Below are positions 57,168 to 64,000 of a DNA stretch of 64,000 nt, in pieces (position 1 is the stretch's first letter; every line of letters begins with the position of its first letter). The translations under genes and the position numbers were made by a program. The stretch spans positions 33,391,989-33,455,988 of the forward strand of contig NC_092572.1 of NCBI RefSeq assembly GCF_037975245.1, in the 5' to 3' direction. The notes beneath the pieces were generated by a model. That model did no database searches. It worked only from the letters and a program-made list of their open reading frames with translations, and was not told the origin of the DNA. Source of the DNA: Apostichopus japonicus (Eukaryota > Echinodermata > Holothuroidea > Aspidochirotida > Stichopodidae).

Positions 57168-57439
57168 GTGAGATGCATTATCTTTTTTTTTTAAATTACT
57201 ATCATTCATTTCAGATTGTTCTCTGATATTCCTTTGCTTAACCAGCAAAAACTCCTTTAGCTCTATTGAAGGCAAAAGGAACCTACGACGTAGTGATGGC
57301 GTGTATGTATGTCTCGGCCTAAAAAGTGGTGACATGGGAAAATAAATGTGTGTCACTAGTAGTCAACCAATAGTGGACAAAAGTCATCCGTTGTCCAGAC
57401 AAGGGGCTGGAATAAAGGGAAATGTCCTCGGATGTAGCT

Positions 57440-58650
57440 AATTTATTGGAAAGCAAGTTTGTAAACACAATCTCGTAAACACAATAACTCACCAAGCGTG
57501 TGGTCCACGAAATTCAAACTATGTATGTTGATAACCGTTACAGAGCTCTGGGCTGCTTTAGTTTATTTGCCATGTCAAATGTCATTTGAGTTCACATGTG
57601 GGCAAAATATGGAACATTTTAAACAAGCTACTGGACATCAATAGCATTGATAAATGTCATACTTGGGTGGTAGGTGCTCCATAAAGCAGCTTTGGTAGAG
57701 GTCGTCAAAGGTCAAGTGAGGTCAACAGGAGGCAAAATCTGACAATGTAAACAAGCAGACTCAATTAATCTGGCCAGACGAATCACATAGGTGGTGTGTG
57801 GGTGCCCCTCAGTAAGTTCTTGGTTGCTTTAGTTATTGGGAAATTTCAATCAGTAAATGTCAAATCTCAAATTATTGTAATTTTGATAACTCCAAAAGTC
57901 AAAGGATAGCTTTGACGAGCTTTACACGTTGTATGTGGCTCAACCATATTGAGTAGTCAAATGTCACTCATGGTGACAATATTAGCTCCAAAAGTAAAGA
58001 TTGGATGAACTTCACACATGGTGTGTGGATCCAGCCTTTTTAGTATAAAAACTGTCTGTGTACGGAAGTCAGTAAACGTTCTGAAACACTCATGTAAACG
58101 TGGCATGGAATATCTCAGCTCTTGGCTTTCTGGTTTATGCCTTAACAAAGTGTAAACAAGTATATGTGATTCTTGTGTGTGCGTGTGTGTGTGAATGAGA
58201 TATGCCTGCTAAAACATAATTAACCATCGTGGAATTTTAAGCATCGCATCAAAATTTCTCTGGGAAAGCTGTTGGCTGTTTTCATGATTGTGGTAGTCAG
58301 AGGTCATCTGAATCGTATTTTTTAGTATGTTTTAGTGGAGATAAAATGTTAATGGAGAACTGAAGAATGCAACATTTCAAACCAACCTTACTTAATAATT
58401 AAAGGTTTGCTGAATGTCATGCTTGGTTTGTAGATGTTCCTAGTGAATTCTTGGCTGCTCGTTATAGAATTAGGTAAAGACAGTTTAAGGTCACCATTGG
58501 ACAATATAATTAACAGTGCCAGTGAATCTCATACTTGGTACAGTAGGTATGTACCCCTTTATGAATTCTATCCTTGTTATAGTTTTGTCAAGGATCATAT
58601 GTCATACTAATGTCAGCAATGGTCAAAATTTAAAAACTGAAATTTGTACC
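57440..58650. repeat. copies of the AGGTCA interspersed repeat
   Basis: TTTGTAAACACAATCTCG (about 57460) marks a family head, and AGGTCAAGTGAGGTCAACAGG (about 57711) has half-sites 10 bp apart. Several decayed units follow to about 58650. They fill most of the intron between the exons at 57106 and 59364. Confidence 0.75.
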
Positions 58651-59363
58651 CATGAAATTCACCTTTGATGAGTTTCATACTTTTTATGTTCATACTCCTT
58701 TAAAGGCAAAATATTCTGCAAAGGTCTTAAATAATCTGGAACACTGTATACAGCAGTCAGAAGATGAAATATATATCAGATAATTGATGCTCTTGTATTG
58801 GGGGACTTTCACAACCTATGTCTTGTCACATATGTTATCTTTGCTGTCTGCAGTATTTTACCCAATTCTCTGCGATATATGCTAAAAGTTTCTTTTTAAG
58901 GAAAGTTGTAAACTACCAAAATATTTATACTATGAATAATATAATGCCATGAGCTTCCTTCCATAGTAACAGTTCTTAAAGGGCTGTGATGTATCTAATT
59001 TATTTTAAAGCTCAACGGGAAAATATCCCTTATTATATAAAACATCCATATGACTTTTTAGCCAAAGTCAGAAAGCTGTTTGGTCTGGATTTGGGTCATT
59101 TTGTTGTATATTGTAAGATCCTTGGCGATATGTGATTATAAAAATATGTCGATATACTGGCAATTGGAGATTGAATTTTGTGGTCTTCTAATTCTGATTA
59201 AATTTTTTGAGTTGACCTACATCAGCAAACTCTTTACATGAACATAACAATGCAACGCAAATTGTCTTTGATTTGTGGTTCATGATGTAGTTTCTATCAG
59301 GTTTGTATGATTTTTCACCATATGTATTGTTGTCTTTTCTTGTCTGATGAAATCTTCATTTAG

Positions 59364-59424
59364 ATGCAATTTAGAGTACCGGGGAGGTTGTCATCAACAT
59401 CACTATCACTGAAACCAACCTCTG
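59364..59424 (+). CDS. NLR-like gene: small exon
   Basis: Acceptor ATCTTCATTTAG and donor TCTG|GTGAGT fit phase 0 to phase 1, as required by the previous exon. It encodes 20 residues: Met-Gln-Phe-Arg-Val-Pro-Gly-Arg-Leu, then Ser/Thr/Leu-rich. It probably starts a disordered linker. Confidence 0.55.
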
Positions 59425-59959
59425 GTGAGTTTTCTGGTATTAATAGGAACAATCATGTTAAAACTTAAAATGTGTAATGAACAAGGTTTTCTTTGTTATC
59501 GTCAATACAATACCTGTAATCTAGAACAAGTGCTGAAGTACATACAATCACCTGTAACCACAATTGAAGCAGGCATACATAGTCACGGCTGGAACTGGAA
59601 CACTGCTGATTAATAAAGGTTTTCATCCTCAGTTTTGTTGACGTTCTTTGCCCTGATCGTCCTACAAGCCCTGTCCTTTCATTAATTTTTACTAACATCA
59701 CAATAATATACCTGTGTTCTTATTGACCATACTTGGAACAAACTATGGAGGCTGGCATTATACTTACTAAAGGTTCAGTCAACTTTTGAAAACTTCAGGA
59801 CAAACCTAGTCTTCTGAGACTTTTTTTGTCGTTGGGATGGTTGATGATGTTTTATATATTGCATGAAAGATTGGTACAGCTGATGATATAATGTCTTCCA
59901 TAACTGTTTTTGTGCTCAATTCCTATAAATGTTTATATCACTTTTCTCCATCAACAAAG

Positions 59960-60024
59960 ACGAAACAAATAAAACAGTGGAACAACAAGAAGACAAACGC
60001 AACGATGTTCCAAGCAAAGGAAAG
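59960..60024 (+). CDS. NLR-like gene: small charged exon
   Basis: Acceptor CATCAACAAAG (phase 1) and a strong donor, AAAG|GTAAGTTAG (phase 0), fit the chain. The 22 residues are almost all charged or polar (Glu/Asp/Lys/Asn/Gln), so this is likely disordered linker. Confidence 0.6.
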
Positions 60025-60029
60025 GTAAG

Positions 60030-62230
60030 TTAGGAATTTGCTATGTAGGTAGATAATGGACGAGACGGATGGCTACGATTCAGGCCGGTTCTTTGGCCGT
60101 ATATATTAACCGTTCTCAGTAATGGTTTGGCTTATCGGTCCATCTCGATGGAGGGCGCTTTAGCCTTTTACATACATAATCATCGGTATACAATAGAATC
60201 ATGACTCACTTTTGAAATGTTACACAATGTAATAAGACCTGTCGGGAATATATGGATTGTCCAGATCATATAAACATATCAAAAATTATCTTCTAAAGTG
60301 ACATCACACATAAGAAGTGGACCTTGTAGATATAATTTTTCTTATAATTTCTAAAATAATAAGTACATGAAACTTAGAGCATCTGAAGGATCTTCTAACG
60401 CAGACATAAAGGAAAAGGGAGGAAAACAGATCAAACAGACATTTTTCACACAGATTTATCAAGCTTTTTGGGACACTGGACAATGAATGGGGTACAATTA
60501 GTACAATGGGCAGTGAAATAAAATGACGTTGAAGGTGAAAGGATTGCTGAAAATGAAAATGGATGCAGCATATAAACTATGCAGTAAACTACAATAAAGA
60601 AAAATGTTAGCAAAATTTAAAACAACAAATCAAATAAGTAATTATGAGTCTGTAAGGTGACGAGAAACGGGATAATGCTGAAAAATGACTGCTATGTTGC
60701 CTTAGGATCACTGATTCTAATGAGATAATTTTTTGTGACAAGATTGCTAATGGCATGTCCAGCTTAATTGTATCAGTAATTGTATCCAGGAAATTAGCTT
60801 AATCTTTGACAGGGCAGTACATCGCACATTGGTGAAATCAAATCAAAGTTGGAATGACATTCCACTGTGTCATCATTGATCCAGTTCCATTTTGTTTGAA
60901 GCACATATCTAATTCTTACAACTATTTTGATGTGTATTGCAATTGTAGCAAACTTTGTGCTACTGAGAGGCACACCTTTTTGAAATTTGACACTCATTCG
61001 TCGTATATATTATAGGATTGACCACAAGTCTATGCGCATGTTATTTCATAAATCTGGAAGAAATGTTATTGTACTATTCAACTGTTTATTATTGACTATG
61101 TTTTGAGGCCTTATATGACTATGTAGACTAACTTAAGTTCCAGATGATGAGTTCATTGTATTTATACTGTGAATAGACAAATATTTGAAGATAAACATGT
61201 TGTTTGTTTCATAATATCATGACCTTACATAAATCTTTTATATTAATAATGTGTCGTGCTGATATTATAATAATAAGTTGAATTATTAAGTTAATGGAAT
61301 TTTCTAAAATGTCTATATACAGTGCATGCAGAGGCTGCACCAGAAATTCCAAAGTAGAGGGACAAGTGGGGTGTGGGAGGCAACAAAGGTTGGAGAGAAT
61401 TTTGAAGTGTAAAAGAGGACCTGTGTTAAGTGCACATAACAGGAAAACTTAAGGGGCTTGAGAACATGTCCTAACCTGCCGCAGCTACATCAGTGAACTA
61501 AATTGTATTTTATTATAATTTCTATTTTGCATTAAGTTAAATAGTGTGGAAAAGATTTGTGGCATATAAGAGGTCATACATCCATCATTTTTATTGAGGA
61601 ATGTTGATTGATCTAGAGGCAAACTTGAATTTTTGCATATTGACTGCAGTGACTAGCTGAGTTACGTTTTTAACAGCAAATTAAAAGCACAAAATATATG
61701 TGAGAGAGAGAAGTCAATGTCTATGGAATGCATATCAAAGCCCTGATGGGTTGGGGGTGGGGCAGTGGGAGAAACACCCAGAAGTTGTTGGAAAGCGGGA
61801 TTTAAGCACCATTTGGGGTGTTTCAAGACCAGAAGCTGAAAAGATTTCAGACCGTTTCTTGTTGCTATTTTAACTTAAGAACAGAAATACATTCCAGACA
61901 TTGCTATTCCATAGGAATATATTTCAAGGCCCTGTGGGGTCCAAGGGGAAGAGATCCTGCCTAATATTACCCAAAGAATAAAAAGTGGGTAGAAGAGAAA
62001 TTCATTTTTGTTTACAGCTGACTTGGAGGTCTAATAGAGGGGGCAAGTATCATAAGTGGGGGGAGTATCATAACAAGGGGTGGGGAAAATGCCCCCCTTG
62101 TTGTTGACACTGAGTGCATGAAGATAAATTTGAATCTTTCAAGCAGTCGACGAAAACATATCTTTAACAGTAGTGATATTTAAGAATACGATTAACATAG
62201 TCTCACGTAACTAATGCTAAACCGTCTTTC
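60030..62230. other. long intron, no gene seen
   Basis: AT-rich noncoding sequence between two NLR exons. Purine/G-rich stretches occur at about 61350-61390 and 62030-62090. No coding frame or clear terminal repeats found. Confidence 0.45.
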
Positions 62231-62239
62231 TCCTGTTAG

Positions 62240-63110
62240 CTTGACAAGTATGAAATGCTAGTAATCACGATAACAGCGTGTGGGAACTTGCATAAGATAT
62301 ATTTGACTGCAACCGTATGTCCAATTATGTTTATAGTTGGTATGTTGATGTTAATGCAGAGTATGTACCTGTTCTTTTCAACAACACTTTTCACCTTGTT
62401 AATATTCATGGTAGTTGGAGCTTAATGGGAAATTGTCAAAAGCAGCTTGTAAACATGCTATCTCAACAACCACAAGTAAATCAATATGATTCATGGAAGA
62501 TACATGGTCCCTAGTGAATAAATACACCCTATTGTTTCTCATCTCATGAATATATAAGAGTGTGTGGGGCTAAACGTAACATTTGGTTCACACTGGTATG
62601 GTGATGTTGCTGAATATCAAATACATGTTTATGACGTCTCCAACTCTAAGTCATTATATTCATGAAATTGCTAGAAATGGCTTTGAAATACAAGACATGA
62701 ACCAAATGTTCCCTGGTTTCATTCTTGGCATATCTGGTGCTACACTTCATTCATACAATCAACCGTGTTGTTTGTGTGTGCATATAATGAATATTAATCA
62801 GTGAACATTACATTCTTTATCAGATACCTCCGAAATAGTATGTCTAATTTGCATTATACATGTACTTGGATAATTCTATGTAAGTATATAGATTTTATGA
62901 TATCATAAACTCTCACTGATATTCATGCATAAATATATTGTTTATACTATGTCACTTCCTAGACTTTGTCAGCATGATACCTGCTTCATGGTACCTTCCT
63001 TTATATGTTGTCACACAATGTCAATAGATAATCATCTTCATTATGGTGTGTACACGTTCATGAATATATACATCTATGGCTTACCACACTATGAATACGT
63101 GATACAGTTA
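62240..63110. repeat. interspersed repeat X, third copy
   Basis: TATGTCCAATTATGTTTATAGTTGGTATG.TGATG, then TAATATTCATGGTAGTTGGAGCTTAATGGGAAATTGTCAAAAGCAGCTT, then at about 63020 GTCAATAGATAATC...TTACCACACTATGAATA, repeat the order seen at 16130-16990. Open frames within are by-products. Confidence 0.65.
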
Positions 63111-63592
63111 GTGATACAAAAATAATATTCACATCATATATCAGAATAATGATGCCTGAAAAAAAAAAACATTTCACTGAAACTCAAGTTCACTGAAGCG
63201 CAAGAACTTTTATTCACACATAAGCCTTTACTAGACACATAAGCCTAGTCTTTGTAAGCTATATTTCAGTTGCGGACCATTACACTCTGCATGTGAAAGA
63301 AAAATAAGTGCAAGCATCATCAAGATGACTGTGATTTCGTTATTTATAACGAACAGTGTGCAATTAATTACATTCTGTTTGTCATTCTATTAAGAAGTCG
63401 TACCCAGGATCAGCTGATTTATGTGTTATGAATCTACATAGTAATACAAAATTATGCTTGAAAATTCCTTTACATTGCATAATGACATACTATACAAAGA
63501 TAATGTTCCATAAACCAGCTTAAACATTCGCCCTAGATATGAATCATATGAGCTTTATTGTTCTCTACTCATTTTCCATTTCTTTCTCGCAG

Positions 63593-63700
63593 GATCCTTC
63601 TTTGCCATCTCATCAAGCAACTAGAGGAGAAGCCGAAGGTAGCCGAGCAGGAGCTGAAGCAATGGCTATACATAGCGAAGTAACAAATGAAACTTTGCAG
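63593..63700 (+). CDS. NLR-like gene: last exon in the window, gene continues
   Basis: Acceptor TTTCTTTCTCGCAG and donor TGCAG|GTAAGTATT are both strong, and the exon is exactly 36 codons in phase 0, matching the previous exon. It encodes a Gly/Ala/Glu-rich, probably disordered segment ending Thr-Asn-Glu-Thr-Leu-Gln. Because the donor is used, at least one more exon must lie past base 64000, where any ligand-sensing repeat region would be. Confidence 0.7.
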
Positions 63701-64000
63701 GTAAGTATTAGTGAGTGAGAACTTCCAAGTGTGATTGATGACTTTTGACCAATATCTCTCTAAATCTGTGATTTCTAACTGATACAGACTGGTGCCTAAA
63801 CTGAAAGAGTCGTGACTGATAACTGCCTTTTTTCACTACGTGATTACAGACCGACATTAAGACATTACTGAAAGTTGTAATTGCTTAATTCGGTTTGCGT
63901 GTTGTTCCCAATTTAACAATAAAAACACCCAACACATTATCAAGAAGTATACATATATAGTTGCCCCATATGCTTCCTATTGTTTTAAGAAGTAATATCA

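Overview
This is animal nuclear DNA, not bacterial or viral. Genes are split into short exons with GT-AG borders, introns are AT-rich and full of decayed transposons and satellites, and no operons are present. An apoptosis-fold/NACHT gene, CR1-like LINEs, Ty3/Gypsy remnants, hAT-type MITEs and very common AGGTCA-rich interspersed repeats suggest a marine deuterostome invertebrate, most likely an echinoderm such as a sea cucumber. The species guess is inference.

Layout. 1-5 kb: a hAT-type MITE (308-681) and weak candidate exons of an unrecognised gene, one with a C2H2-like finger. 7-10.5 kb: a rearranged Ty3/Gypsy element in which the end of pol lies upstream of one LTR and gag lies downstream of it. 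10.6-16 kb: a tRNA-derived SINE, a foldback element and a badly decayed minus-strand Ty3/Gypsy. 18.3-19 kb: a terminal-inverted-repeat element built of AT-rich minisatellite. 19-31 kb: a candidate gene with a possible 5' exon (to 19432), a start exon (20705-20777) and a large beta-propeller-like exon (29934-30753). Its long intron holds a near full-length but inactive CR1-like LINE on the minus strand. 35 kb: a locus starting with about 46 nt of U2 snRNA. 35.5-38.3 kb: a ~390-bp tandem array of AGGTCA repeats. 38.7 kb: a dead THAP-domain fragment. 40.8-43 kb: a striking two-type satellite with higher-order dimers. 49.3 kb to the window end: the best gene here, an NLR-like gene with two death-effector-like exons, one large NACHT exon and at least seven small downstream exons whose splice phases all agree; it runs off the right edge.

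The NLR-like gene would encode a cytosolic signalling ATPase: the death-fold domains would recruit partners and the NACHT domain would switch or oligomerise on nucleotide binding. The propeller exon could be a separate gene or, since splice phases permit it, an upstream part of the same gene. Everything else is mostly mobile or repetitive DNA. No bacterial-type defence system, CRISPR array or tRNA gene was found. All assignments come from reading the sequence by eye; no database search was possible.
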